From NCBI RefSeq assembly GCF_014652235.1, contig NZ_BMYK01000005.1:186001-250000 (forward strand): a DNA stretch of 64,000 nucleotides. The letters run 5' to 3'. This stretch comes from Pseudorhodoferax aquiterrae (GTDB lineage: Bacteria; Pseudomonadota; Gammaproteobacteria; Burkholderiales; Burkholderiaceae_C). Within the stretch, counting starts at the first letter, position 1. Each line of letters starts with the position of its first letter. A program made the position numbers and the translations under genes. Shown here piece after piece: positions 18,101 through 28,066 of this stretch. Under the pieces are notes generated by a model. It ran no database searches and had not been told where the DNA came from. It worked only from the letters and a program-made list of their open reading frames with translations.

Positions 18101-18378
18101 TCAAGATCGACCAGAGCTTCGTGCGCGACATGCTGACCGATCCGACCGACCTAGCCATCGTGCGCGCCATCGTGGCCCTGGCCCACACGCTGGGGCTGCA
18201 GGTCGTGGCCGAAGGCGTGGAAACCGGCCACCAGGCCGCGCAGCTGGCCAGCATGGCCTGCGACGAACTGCAGGGCTACTGCTTTGCGCGGCCCATGCCC
18301 GCGGTGCAGCTGGAACGCTGGCTGCGCACCCGCGGCGCACAGCCGCAGCGCCGCCGCGCCGAAGCTATTCGTCCATGA
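15175..18378 (+). CDS. Membrane GGDEF/EAL sensor protein with HAMP and PAS domains
   Basis: 1067 residues. One N-terminal helix (about 18-40), a large periplasmic sensory region (about 41-295), a second helix (about 297-320), HAMP, two PAS-like segments (about 380-620), GGDEF and EAL. The GGDEF signature reads GGDEY (from residue 706) with the inhibitory I-site RTGD five residues before it, so synthesis with product feedback is possible. The EAL motif is intact (EALLRW from residue 835) with DDFGTGYSSL and KIDQSF, so c-di-GMP hydrolysis is likely. It starts 57 bp after the alpha-E gene and could be transcribed with it, but no functional link is evident. The last 14 bp overlap the convergent gene at 18365. 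Confidence 0.93.
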   Translation: MNPLRGFTRWLGRLSVGRKLTLIYLLDLSAVIYVCGILIHEKFQSIDFTRKEIVGIEYSVVVRDLLLAPFEAAAPTPPQRAQMHAQLARQRAAHDEVLKTGAAADAFEAALARVEQGPDSAEATRRLLRNARELLTTVGNQSNLILDPDLDSYYAMSLVVLRFPELLEVLHDTVRTLPSERAVAAGSVDRRTELLILAGRLDAVALGIRSDYTQAFAAGTAVQREALGQSRQALLGTLQSLLTSVQRLADSHIVQSDLALLRAEHAATLAALGGAWSITAQDLERLLRERVDLLFSRMWLHLGTALLLLGCILSLVYAVAQQIAQPLRRLAGVADAVRRTGDHALRAHWHSRDEIGQLVTAFNQMLTDLDAQRLVQQDAAASARAAQAQQMLVEAIPIALVVTSVPHHDVLHANAAAQPWLGGRSTDPWRSGLEPGVRQRFFQHLADRGVVDEFEVRWLGGEEPSWAVLSARRLQFRGRDAVVTAFTPINVIKLMERRLELWAKVFEASSEGIVIMDAQLRILSANRAFCRSTSYDFYEVIGEQLSMLLAAQGGDPLGERIARTAQERDAWQGEVQFRKRSGETYPAWLMISAVRDATRSGAVTQYIGIAVDISDRKRTEARVQFLAHHDVLTELPNRSLCVERLGEAIAHADATGEQVAVLFIDLDRFKTVNDTLGHHIGDGVLRSVAQRLTQAVRTGDTVSRLGGDEYVVIMRNIGSADELRQAVERRLIPLIRQPHHVEGHALHVSCSVGVALYPQDGSDLDALMRRADAAMYEAKGAGRDAARFYEPAIEQLVQQRLLLEQQLRHALQAGELSLHYQPRVRADGHGVVGVEALLRWHNAVLGEVPPAAFIPVAEETGLIRPIGAWVIEQACAQLAAWARQGLTGFGVSVNLSSVQLSEPGLVEHVRSCIAASGIAAHALEIEITESLLMDNAPQADQQLAALKGLGVGLAIDDFGTGYSSLAYLKRFSIDKLKIDQSFVRDMLTDPTDLAIVRAIVALAHTLGLQVVAEGVETGHQAAQLASMACDELQGYCFARPMPAVQLERWLRTRGAQPQRRRAEAIRP

Positions 18379-18604
18379 CGGCGCCGGCCGCGTCGCCGTA
18401 CTTCTCGACGAACCAGGCGTGGCTGGCCTGCGTGCCCAGCTCGTAGGGGCAGGCCTCCTGCAGGATCTTGCGCACCTCCTGTGCCGCGCGCCAGCGCGCC
18501 AGTGCCTGGGTGCTGGCCGCGTCAGGGCCTGCCGGGCGGCTGGCCAGGATGAACTGCGCCAGGCGACGGTCGACTTCGAGGATGACGGTGGGCTCGGCTC
18601 GCAT
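18365..18604 (-). CDS. Small hypothetical protein (79 aa)
   Basis: Not recognised. A charged, helix-rich soluble protein with no signal peptide or membrane segment; sequence blocks RLAQFILASR and KILQEACPYELG. It converges on the GGDEF/EAL gene and overlaps its 3' end by 14 bp. No good ribosome site is seen before the ATG. It may be the last gene of a small minus-strand group starting at 19221. Coding is supported by codon pattern and protein-like composition only. Confidence 0.55.
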   Translation of the reverse strand: MRAEPTVILEVDRRLAQFILASRPAGPDAASTQALARWRAAQEVRKILQEACPYELGTQASHAWFVEKYGDAAGAVMDE

Positions 18605-18642
18605 ACAACTGCAATAGCAAGTACCGGGCCGCGCTGGCTGTA

Positions 18643-19011
18643 TCAGGACTCCGGGTGATCCCGGAGGTCGTCCTCCGGCGGATGCTGCAGGAAGGCCTGG
18701 ATCACCTGCTTGGCCTCGTCCAGCCGTGCGGGCTGGGGCTCGGTCAGGGTCTGGTGCAGCAGATTGGTGAAGGCCTCCAGCACCATCTGTGTGCGTTCGC
18801 TCATGCCATGCTGTTGCGTGGCCTGCCGCACGCCCGGCGCCGCGCGTGCGAGGGCCTCGTGCAGCACCGCCCGCTGCGGGTGCGTCGCGGCCAGTGCCGT
18901 GGTCACCGCGGTCAGTGCCGTGACCAGGCCCAGCAGATCCTCGTTGCTGCGCTCGAGCTGCTCCAGCCGTTCTTCGATGTAGCGGTGCCCAGGGCGGCCG
19001 GTGTCAGACAT
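18643..19011 (-). CDS. Small hypothetical protein, helical/coiled coil (122 aa)
   Basis: Not recognised. An acidic, Leu/Glu-rich N-terminal stretch (RYIEERLEQLERSNEDLLGL) predicts a coiled coil; the rest is helical and soluble. It lies 13 bp downstream of a small membrane-protein gene and 38 bp upstream of the 79-residue gene, so the three may be co-transcribed. No domain assignment is possible from sequence alone. Confidence 0.6.
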   Translation of the reverse strand: MSDTGRPGHRYIEERLEQLERSNEDLLGLVTALTAVTTALAATHPQRAVLHEALARAAPGVRQATQQHGMSERTQMVLEAFTNLLHQTLTEPQPARLDEAKQVIQAFLQHPPEDDLRDHPES

Positions 19012-19023
19012 GCGGTGTGCGGC

Positions 19024-19221
19024 TCAGGGGGCGGCGCGCTCGATCAGCGCCGTGATGGCGGTGAGGACACCGACCATGGCGAGCGCATGCAGCACGAACG
19101 CCAGGCGGGCGCTGCGCCATGGCGATGGCAGGCCAGTCGTGGCGGGGGGGAAGGGCGTGGTGTTCACCAGCAGCTTTTCGTGGGGGAGCTCGGGGGCGCT
19201 GCGCATGGCTCGCGTTCTCAT
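19024..19221 (-). CDS. Small single-pass membrane protein (65 aa)
   Basis: Not recognised. A proline-rich N-terminus is followed by one hydrophobic helix (about residues 39-60, AFVLHALAMVGVLTAITALI). An internal ATG at residue 6 is an alternative start. It is the first of three small minus-strand genes ending at 18365. Confidence 0.5.
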   Translation of the reverse strand: MRTRAMRSAPELPHEKLLVNTTPFPPATTGLPSPWRSARLAFVLHALAMVGVLTAITALIERAAP

Positions 19222-19355
19222 GGGAGCGGGCGAGCATGGAGGATGCCAGAACCAACTGTCATCCACCGTACGGAGGACGTAACAGCGGGCAAGAGTGTAC
19301 CTGCCTGTGCTAGGGGGTTCCATCCGGGCGTCGAACGTGGCATAGCATGCGGCCC

Positions 19356-19667
19356 ATGAACACAGGCAAGAAGCAATGGTGGGCCGCCGTGGCCGTGCTG
19401 GCGTTGGCGGGTTGCGCAGGGCTGGGCGGGCCGTCCGGCCGGCCCGGGGCATCGGCACCCCCTGCGACCTGCGATGCCGCGGCCGCGCAGTTCGCCATCG
19501 GCCAGTCCTTCGGCCCGGCGCTCGAGCGCGATGTGCGGGCACGCTCGGGCGCCAGCATCGTGCGCTGGCTCAGCCCGGGGCAGGCCGTGACCATGGAATT
19601 CAACCCGGCGCGCATCAACCTGACGCTGGACGGCCGCAGCCGCATCACCAAGGTCGCCTGCGGCTGA
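19356..19667 (+). CDS. I78-family peptidase-inhibitor-like lipoprotein
   Basis: 103 residues. A Lys-bearing N-terminus, hydrophobic core and lipobox LAGC give a lipoprotein signal. The mature part matches the inhibitor I78 family: a first Cys in ATCDAAAAQFAIGQ, the RARSGASIVRWLSPGQAVTMEF block, NPARINLTLD and the terminal CG, with the two Cys probably disulphide-bonded. Such proteins resemble potato-inhibitor-I-like serine protease inhibitors (elafin/AVR2-type relatives) and may guard the envelope. The ATG at 19356 is preferred because the basic n-region follows directly; an ATG nine bases earlier is possible. Confidence 0.8.
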   Translation: MNTGKKQWWAAVAVLALAGCAGLGGPSGRPGASAPPATCDAAAAQFAIGQSFGPALERDVRARSGASIVRWLSPGQAVTMEFNPARINLTLDGRSRITKVACG

Positions 19668-19669
19668 GC

Positions 19670-19792
19670 TCAGCCGGTGCCGTCGAGCGCCTTGGGCGTC
19701 GGCAGCTTGGTCGGATCCTGCGGCACCTTGGTGTCGGGGCAGGCCGTCAACAGCGCCAGTGCGGCGCAGGCGGCGAGGAAGACGCGGCACAT
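19670..19792 (-). CDS. Tiny lipoprotein (40 aa)
   Basis: A 40-residue open frame with a lipoprotein signal (AALALLTAC) and a short Pro/Lys-rich tail (DTKVPQDPTKLPTPKALDG). A strong ribosome site (AAGGAG, 6 bp spacing) precedes the ATG, which makes it credible despite its size. It lies 14 bp after the Hsp15-type gene, so co-transcription is likely. Function unknown. Confidence 0.6.
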   Translation of the reverse strand: MCRVFLAACAALALLTACPDTKVPQDPTKLPTPKALDGTG

Positions 19793-19806
19793 GGAGTCTC
19801 CTTGGG

Positions 19807-20220
19807 TCAGCCATCGACCGAGGCGCTCCAGCGCTCGCCCCAGCCATCCGTGGCCTGGTCGAGCACGCGGCGCTCGCGCTTGGTCGGCCGGCCGTGTTCC
19901 TGGGCCAGCGCCGGCTCGGGTGCCAGCCGGCGCTGTTCGGCCTGCCGGGCGCGTGCCTGCAGGCTCTCCACCGTTTCTTCGTAGAGCGCCTGCGCCACCG
20001 GCGCCGGGCCGCGTTGGCCGCTGACGCCGAGCACAAGCACGGTGCGCAGCACCGGCCCCTGGCGCACGGAAACGGTGTCGCCCGGTTTGACCTCGCGCGC
20101 CGGCTTCACGTCGTGGCCGTTGATCTGCACGCGGCCGCGCTCCACCTCGTCCGCCGAGAGCGTGCGCGTCTTGTAGAAGCGGGCCGCCCACAGCCATTTG
20201 TCGATGCGAATTCTGTCCAT
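19807..20220 (-). CDS. hslR: S4-domain RNA-binding protein, Hsp15 type
   Basis: 137 residues. The N-terminal S4 domain starts at once (RIDKWLWAARFYKTRTLS, residues 4-21), then GRVQINGHDVKPAREVKPGDTV; the C-terminus is basic (GRPTKRERRVLDQ). Hsp15 binds stalled 50S subunits carrying nascent chains and helps recycle them. The ATG at 20220 is chosen because the S4 domain begins there. It is divergent from the sigma-54 activator gene. Confidence 0.9.
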   Translation of the reverse strand: MDRIRIDKWLWAARFYKTRTLSADEVERGRVQINGHDVKPAREVKPGDTVSVRQGPVLRTVLVLGVSGQRGPAPVAQALYEETVESLQARARQAEQRRLAPEPALAQEHGRPTKRERRVLDQATDGWGERWSASVDG

Positions 20221-20321
20221 CGCCGCCGATTGTGCGCCGGCCGCGTGGCCGGTGTTGTAGGCCGATGGCGCACCGTCGGGGCGCGCCGGGGCGAGCGGCG
20301 GCCCCGTTACCATGCGCGCCG

Positions 20322-21821
<1,500 letters not shown>

Positions 21822-21927
21822 GTCCCGCTTTCATCACATCTGCGGACCCGCCGTCGCTTGCGGTGTCCCAGCCCTGATAAGTTCGGCCCTCCGGCCTGAC
21901 AGGCCCCGTATTTCAGGGATAGAACTT

Positions 21928-24900
21928 ATGCGCAACCACGTGCGCGGCAGCGGACTTGCTGGCATCACCAACCTGGCCTTGCAAGCCCGCGTCCGCGAAG
22001 GCCTGGCCCCGGGCTTCGAACCCATCAGCTACCTGGAGCGGCTGCGCCGCCTGCTGGACGCGATGCACTCCTCGCGCCGCAACGCGCGCGAATCCGAGCT
22101 GCGCGACTCGGCCTTCCCCGACCCGATCGGCCGCTTCAACATGATCAGCAGCTTCCGCTATGCGCTGGTGCCGCCTGCGCTGGTCGGCTCCAAGTCCTGG
22201 CATCTGTCGCTGAACGTGAGCTTCGACGGCGGCTGGGAGCCCTACATGCGGGTCATCTACCGCGACATCGGCCCGCTGCTGGACGCGCTGCTGTGCCACT
22301 GCGAGGGCTACCCCGGCTCGCGCACCAGCGACTTCGACACCTACTGCCGCTGGGTGCGCAGCGCCGAGCAGGACGCCGGCATCTTCTACACCGACGGACC
22401 GGCCACGCTGGCCGACCAGCGCTACCTGGCCAGCGTGGAGCGGCTGCAGCGCGAGAGCGGCGACCCGGCCGCGGCCGACCGGGCCATCGCCGCCCACGCC
22501 GAGCCCGACGCACTCAGCGCCACACGCCAGGGCCTGGAGCGCATGCTCGGCGACCTGGAAGGCCTGCTGCCGCTGCAGCTGCGCACGCTCAAGGGCCTGT
22601 ACCGCCTGACCGGCTGGTGGGCCGGCGCCGACGGCGACATCCTGCTGCGCTTCGCCCAGCTGGCGCTCAAGGGCCTGCAGTCCACGCTCGCGACGGACGC
22701 CTTCCACCAGCACCCCCAGGTGCCCCTGCTCAAGAAGCTGCTGGCCGACGAGCTGGCCTGGCTGGCCCGCCCGCTGCCCGAGCCGGTGCCGGCGGACCGG
22801 CTGGCCTGGAACCCCGATGCGCTGCAGGCCGCCGTGCTCGGCGAAGGCCCGCGCGCCACCCACGGCGCGCTCGTGCTGCTGCGCGTGACGGATCCCGAAC
22901 GCGCGGCCGAGCACCTGGCCACGCTGGCGCCGCGCTGCGCCGCGCCGGCCGCCGCCGAGGGCGAAGTGCGGCTGCACATCGGCTTCACGATGGCCGGCCT
23001 GCGCGCGCTGCGCATCGACCCCGAGCGGCTGGACCGCCTGCCGGCCGAGTTCGCGGAAGGCATGGAGCCGCGTGCCGGCCTGCTGGGCGACCTGCGCGGC
23101 AACCATCCCGACCACTGGCGCCGCCCGCTGCGCCATGGCGTGGATCCGGCGCGCGAGGACCGCATCGAACTGGGCGTGGTGCATGTGGCGGTCATGATGC
23201 GCACCATCGACACCGCCGACGAAGGCCATGGCCTGCATCCGCTGATCCAGGGCGCGGTGCGCGTGCTGGGCCAGGGCACGGGCCTGTCGGTGCTGGCCGT
23301 GGAACCCACGCGCAGCCGCACCACTGCGCCCAATGGCCGCGAGCATTTCGGCTTCGTCGACGGCATCAGCCAGCCCATCGTGGCGCCCGAACTCACGCCC
23401 GATCCGGCCCCCGACAGCTCGCCCTATCCGCGCCAGCACCAGGTGCGCCCCGGCGAACTGGTGCTGGGCTTCGCCAACGACCGCGGCGACGGCCCGTACC
23501 CGGCCGAGGCCGACGGCCTGCTGGACCGCGGCAGCTTCCTCGTGGTGCGCAAGCTGCGCCAGCGGCTGGACCACCTGAACGAGGCGCTCGAGCGCTACGC
23601 CGAAGGCGACGCGCAGCGCCGCACCGATCTGCTCGAGCGCATGATGGGCCGGCGCCAGGACGGCAAGCCGCTGGTGGCCGCCGGGCCCGGCGGCGACAAC
23701 GACTTCCGCTACCGCGGTGCGGACCAGGCGCAATGCCCGTTCTCCTCGCACGTGCGGCGCGCCAACCCGCGCGACGGCCAGACCGGCCTGCCGCGCATCC
23801 TGCGCCGCGGCATGGGCTATGGCCCGGCCTCGCTGGAAGCACCGCCCGAGGCCGACCGCGGCATCCTGTTCATGGCCTACTGCGCCAGCATCGCCGAGCA
23901 GTACGAGACCGTGCAGCGCTGGCTGGCCGGCGGCAACAGCACCGGCGTGGGCTCGACCCAGTCCGACCCGCTGCTGGGCGTGCCGCGCGCGGGCCAGCCG
24001 CGCGTGTTCCGCTGGGTCGACGCCTGCGGCACGCCGCAGCGCGCCGAGCTGGGCGACAAGGCCTTCGTCGAACTGCAGTGGGGCCTGTACCTGTTCGTGC
24101 CCGCGCTGGCCGCTCTGGCGCGGCTGTCGGATTTCCGCAGTGCGCCCGAGCCCGTGCTGGCGCCGGCGCCCGTGCCGCCCAGCGCGCTCGACGTCTGGCG
24201 CGCCCGGCTGGAGGACCGCGACAACGGCCGTGCCACCTGGCGCGCCGTGCGCGAGCAGCACGGCGGCGACCAGCAGGCCGAGCCCTACGGCCGCCTGCTC
24301 GGCACGGCCGACAAGGTCTTCCCGGCGCTGGCCGACGCGCGCTGCAAGCGCTTTTCGGTGCAGGGCTTCGGCGAACGCATGCAGGCCTCGCTGGGTGTGA
24401 ACCACCTGGGCATGGATCCGGCCGACGGCCATACGGAGGTCGGCCCCGTGGTCAACGCCGCGGTGGCCAGCATCGGCGAGGCCCAGGCCTTCGCCGCGGC
24501 CAGCGCCGTGGCGCAGGCCGTGCTGGCCCAGACCGTGGCGGTCTCCAGCGGTGCCTTCGCACTGCGCCACCCCGATGGCCGCGTGCGCGTGGCGATCGAC
24601 CTCATGAGCTTTTCCGAGCAGGTGGTGGGCGAACTGTCCAAGCGCTGGTTCGGCCTGCCCGATGGCCAGAACATGGTCGTCGGCGGGCGCAGCCCCACGC
24701 CCGACCCGCAGGGCAAGCCGCGTTGCCCCGGCCACATCATCGGCCCCTCGCGCATGGTGTTCGGCGCCCATCCGCAGGTGCATGTGACGGCCGAGGGCGA
24801 ACTGCACGGCCCCATGGTGCTGCAGGCCGTCAAGGACCAGCTGGCCGACGGTGCCTCGCCCGGGCTGGTGGCCGCGCTGCGCCCGGCGCTGGCCGCGCTG

Positions 24901-25452
24901 GGCGATGCCCATGGCCCGGACCTGCTGGAGCGCGAGATCACCGGCCTGCTGCTGGGCTTCGCGCCCACGGTGCACGGCAACTTCCTGACAGTCATGAAGA
25001 ACTGGATCGAGGACGGCCGGCTCTGGTCGCTGCAGCAGGACCTGGCCGAGCGCGCGCTGGCCGACGCTTCGCTGGCCACCGCCCGCGCCGCGCTGTGGCG
25101 GCCCATGCTGGACACCATGCAGGCCGAGCCCGTGCCGCCCATGGTCTGGCGCCGTCCCGTGCAGGGCAACCGGCCCGACCCGGACGCGACCGTGGTGCTG
25201 GGCCTGGCCTCGGCCATCGAGAGCCTGCCGCCCGAGGAGCAGGCGCGGCGCGACGCGCTGCTGTTCGGCGGCGACTACTTCGCGCCCGGCACGGACCGCT
25301 GGGGCCTGCACGCCTGCCCGGGCTCGCGCATGGGCGTGGCCGTGATGCTGGCCATGGCCGCGGCGCTGCTGCAGGCCGGCACGCTGCGGCCGACGGGCTC
25401 GCCGGTGCTGCTGATCCTCACGCCCAAGGCGGCGGTGCCGGTCGCGGTGTAG
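21928..25452 (+). CDS. DyP-type peroxidase fused to a cytochrome P450-like domain
   Basis: A single 1174-residue frame with no stop or shift. Residues 1 to about 285 are unassigned; part (ALVPPALVGSKSWHLSLNVSFDGG) looks like the ferredoxin-like fold of DyP relatives. About 290-730 is a DyP-type haem peroxidase: the GxxDG motif is GFVDG (Asp478) and the proximal-ligand block is CPFSSHVRRANPR (His608), followed by RRGMGYGP and GILFMAYCASIAEQYE. About 745-1174 resembles a cytochrome P450: an I-helix-like LEREITGLLLGFAPTVHGN, and GLHACPG with thiolate Cys1130 in the GxHxCxG pattern. The K-helix ExxR is not evident (LDTMQAEPVPPMVWRRP). No signal peptide, so cytoplasmic. An AGGGA lies 10 bp before the ATG. 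Activity cannot be stated. Confidence 0.85.
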   Translation: MRNHVRGSGLAGITNLALQARVREGLAPGFEPISYLERLRRLLDAMHSSRRNARESELRDSAFPDPIGRFNMISSFRYALVPPALVGSKSWHLSLNVSFDGGWEPYMRVIYRDIGPLLDALLCHCEGYPGSRTSDFDTYCRWVRSAEQDAGIFYTDGPATLADQRYLASVERLQRESGDPAAADRAIAAHAEPDALSATRQGLERMLGDLEGLLPLQLRTLKGLYRLTGWWAGADGDILLRFAQLALKGLQSTLATDAFHQHPQVPLLKKLLADELAWLARPLPEPVPADRLAWNPDALQAAVLGEGPRATHGALVLLRVTDPERAAEHLATLAPRCAAPAAAEGEVRLHIGFTMAGLRALRIDPERLDRLPAEFAEGMEPRAGLLGDLRGNHPDHWRRPLRHGVDPAREDRIELGVVHVAVMMRTIDTADEGHGLHPLIQGAVRVLGQGTGLSVLAVEPTRSRTTAPNGREHFGFVDGISQPIVAPELTPDPAPDSSPYPRQHQVRPGELVLGFANDRGDGPYPAEADGLLDRGSFLVVRKLRQRLDHLNEALERYAEGDAQRRTDLLERMMGRRQDGKPLVAAGPGGDNDFRYRGADQAQCPFSSHVRRANPRDGQTGLPRILRRGMGYGPASLEAPPEADRGILFMAYCASIAEQYETVQRWLAGGNSTGVGSTQSDPLLGVPRAGQPRVFRWVDACGTPQRAELGDKAFVELQWGLYLFVPALAALARLSDFRSAPEPVLAPAPVPPSALDVWRARLEDRDNGRATWRAVREQHGGDQQAEPYGRLLGTADKVFPALADARCKRFSVQGFGERMQASLGVNHLGMDPADGHTEVGPVVNAAVASIGEAQAFAAASAVAQAVLAQTVAVSSGAFALRHPDGRVRVAIDLMSFSEQVVGELSKRWFGLPDGQNMVVGGRSPTPDPQGKPRCPGHIIGPSRMVFGAHPQVHVTAEGELHGPMVLQAVKDQLADGASPGLVAALRPALAALGDAHGPDLLEREITGLLLGFAPTVHGNFLTVMKNWIEDGRLWSLQQDLAERALADASLATARAALWRPMLDTMQAEPVPPMVWRRPVQGNRPDPDATVVLGLASAIESLPPEEQARRDALLFGGDYFAPGTDRWGLHACPGSRMGVAVMLAMAAALLQAGTLRPTGSPVLLILTPKAAVPVAV

Positions 25453-25499
25453 GTGTTGGCGGCCTGCGTGCTGGCGGTGCCCCCGGGCGCGGCGTGGTG

Positions 25500-27554
25500 T
25501 TCATTCGGAGGCAGTCACCGGATGCGGGCACCACATTCGCCTACGAAGCGGCCAACAAGGCGCGGCTGAACTTCAACGCCGCCGGCAAGGTCAGCCTGCC
25601 TATACCCCGGGGCGTGCACATCAGCATCGCCTTCACCGGCAGCGATCCACCCAGGTCACGATAAGCCTGGGCTGCACGCCGACGCTGACCAACATCGCGG
25701 GCTGCGTGATCAATGCCGCCGGCGGTACGCGCAGCGTCGGCATTTCCGATGCCAACGGAAACCTCATCACCTTTACTGAAGCGCGCGGCAAGGTGACCAG
25801 CGACACCTACACCGCCCAGGGCCTGCCGCTGGCGGTCACCAGCCCGGCCGATGCCGCAGGCGTGCAGCCCGTCACCACCGATGGCTACACCGCGTTCACG
25901 GCGGACCTGCTGGGCCGGCGGCTCACGGCCAGCACCGCCAATACGCTGGAGAAAGTCGCCTGCCTGGGACAACGCCGGTCGCATGACCAGCACCACGGCC
26001 AACGCGCGCGCCATCGCCTACCAGTACGACGCGGCGGGCAACCGCACGCGCATGACCTGGCCGGACACCGCGTTCTTCGTGACCACCACGTACGACGCAT
26101 TGAACCGCCCGCTGGTGCTCAGCGAGAAGGGCACGGCCAACCTGGCCAGCTACGCCTACGACGACCTGAGCCGTCGCACGGTGGTCACACTGGGCAACGG
26201 CACCACGACGACCTACGGCTACAACCCGCAGGGCGACCTGTCCACCCTGGCGCACGATCTGGCCAGCACCGCCAACGACCAGAGCTACACCTACACGCGC
26301 AACCAGGCCCGTGAGATCGTCACGCACAGCTGGAGCAACGACCTGTACCAGTGGCCGGTCACGGGGCTGGTCGCCAACGGCACCAAGAGCTTCACGGCCA
26401 ACGGGCGCAACCAGTACACGACGGCCATCGGCGCCACCATCACGCACGATGCCAACGGCAACATGACCGGTGACGGCACCTGGACGTACACCTACGACCA
26501 GAACAACCGTCTCAAGAGCGCCAACCGCGCCAGCCCGGCCACGGCCATCACCATGGCCTACGACGCCGAAGGGCGCATGCGCAACACCAGCACCAGCTCG
26601 ACCTCCGTCACGCACCGCATGTACGACGGCACCGACCTGGTGGCCGAGTACAACATCTCCGGGGTGCTGCAGGCGCGCTATGTGCACGGCCCCGGCGTGG
26701 ACGAGCCGCTGGTGACCTACACCGGCACGGGCGCTGCCACCAAGAACTGGCTGTACGCCGACCACCTGGGCTCCATCGTGGCCTCGGCCGACAGCACGGG
26801 CGCCAAGACCGACATCAACAAGTACGGCCCCTTCGGCGAGCCGCACACGCTGAGCGGCGGCACCAAGTTCCGCTACACCGGCCAGCAGATGCTGGGCAAC
26901 ACCGGGCTCATGTACTACAAGGCCCGCTTCTACGACCCGCGCCTGGGACGCTTCCTGCAGACCGACCCGATCGGAACTGCGGATGACATGAACCTGTATG
27001 CGTATGTTGGGAATAACTCGGTCAATTCGATTGATCCAACAGGATTGTCGAAAGAGGTTCTTGCAAACTTCCTAAGTCGTGGTATACGAGTCATCAATGA
27101 AAAAGTTATTACGCATGGGACGGGTATTCCATTTAAGGATGGATTCCCGGTTTTCGACGGGGTGGCGATAAAGTCTGTCAATATTAAGCAGACCGGCGTC
27201 AATGTCACCGACTTTGCGTTGGCTAACAAGGCTGCAGGGCTGGCGGAAACGCCGAAGGGGTACACGTGGCACCATCATCAAAATGAAAAGACGATGCAGC
27301 TAATTCCATCTGAAATCCATTCGAGTGTTGGGCATACAGGCGGCGCAGCTATGGCGCGATCCCGTTCTAAGCAAAGCGGGGCGGCAACAATCGAATTTCT
27401 TGTCGACTTGCTCACCCCAGTCGGACTTCTTCCATCTGGTATAGCACCCGGCACACTTTACGGGCCAGGCACCGCATATCCAACCAGTTCAGCTTATGAT
27501 GCAGCCGTCGCGGCTAAGGGCCAGTCCTCAGCGAGTTCTTCGTCAGGAAAGTGA
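25500..27554 (+). pseudogene. Rhs/YD-repeat protein remnant with HNH (WHH) nuclease toxin tip
   Basis: The 5' part of an Rhs gene is missing and the rest is frame-shifted. From about 25700 YD-type sequence runs in one frame (DANGNLITFTEARGKVTSDTY) to 25957. A 4-bp tandem duplication (GCCTGCCT, 25958-25965) then moves the frame, and the Rhs core continues (WDNAGRMTS, YDAAGNRTRMTW, many YD repeats, LYADHLGSIVAS, RFYDPRLGRFLQTDPIG). A second shift is likely near 25645. After DPTGL (about 27045) GC falls and the polymorphic C-terminus begins; it holds TWHHHQNEKTMQLIPSEIH and GHTGG, the signature of HNH/Endo VII toxins with a WHH motif. The toxin coding part itself is intact but has lost its delivery half. 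Confidence 0.82.
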
Positions 27555-27592
27555 GTCACTAATTTGGTCGGACTTTTATTGGAGAGTTTGTC

Positions 27593-28057
27593 ATGCTTGC
27601 TGAAATGCGAGGTCATGGAACACCGGTCGGGCCTATCGAAATCTCGTCTTTTGAGAATGAGGCTAGGCTAGTTTTACCTGATGACTATTCACTATTTCTG
27701 CAGAAAAATAACGGGGGGCGCCCGATCCCAAAATTTTTCCCCATTGCCGGCTATGAGGGCAATCCTTTTGGTCAGGTACAGGATTTTTTTGGGATAGGGG
27801 ATTCGGTAGCCTCTTGCGATTTGCTGTGGAATTTCAAGACTTTTCGCGGGCGAATTGGATCGGATTATCTTGCCATCGCGCGAGAGGATGGCGGAAATCT
27901 TATTTGCCTAGATATCTCTAAATTTTCTAGGGGGCGGGTGGTTTATTGGGATGCTCGCGTAGGCCGGCCAAAAGTTGGGGCGGGAATTTATGAGGTTGCT
28001 CCTTCTTTCGACAATTTCTTAGAAAATCTTCGGGATATTGATCCACTGAATTTGTAG
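27593..28057 (+). CDS. SUKH (SMI1/KNR4) family immunity protein
   Basis: 154 residues, lower GC than the chromosome. Features of the SUKH superfamily: an N-terminal I-(x)-FE-x-E-x-x-LVLPDDYSLFLQKNNGG block (about 18-42), an FGIGD turn, DYLAIAREDGGNLICLDI and a final FDNFLENL helix. SUKH proteins neutralise nuclease toxins of Rhs/CDI/T6SS systems. It starts 38 bp after the HNH toxin and should be its cognate immunity protein. The IS element begins 9 bp past its stop codon. Confidence 0.88.
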   Translation: MLAEMRGHGTPVGPIEISSFENEARLVLPDDYSLFLQKNNGGRPIPKFFPIAGYEGNPFGQVQDFFGIGDSVASCDLLWNFKTFRGRIGSDYLAIAREDGGNLICLDISKFSRGRVVYWDARVGRPKVGAGIYEVAPSFDNFLENLRDIDPLNL

Positions 28058-28066
28058 ATCCCGTGG

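Noticed and set aside
15175-18378. GGDEY instead of GGDEF taken as proof of an inactive cyclase
   Set aside because: The last residue varies in active enzymes and the I-site is present, so inactivity cannot be claimed.
21822-21927. GG-N10-GC pair in the gap before the DyP-P450 gene as a sigma-54 promoter
   Set aside because: Only the core dinucleotides match; the flanking bases do not fit TGGCAC or TTGC.
21913-25311. 1132-codon minus-strand open frame opposite the DyP-P450 gene
   Set aside because: No recognisable motif and antisense composition; the plus-strand protein carries all haem motifs.
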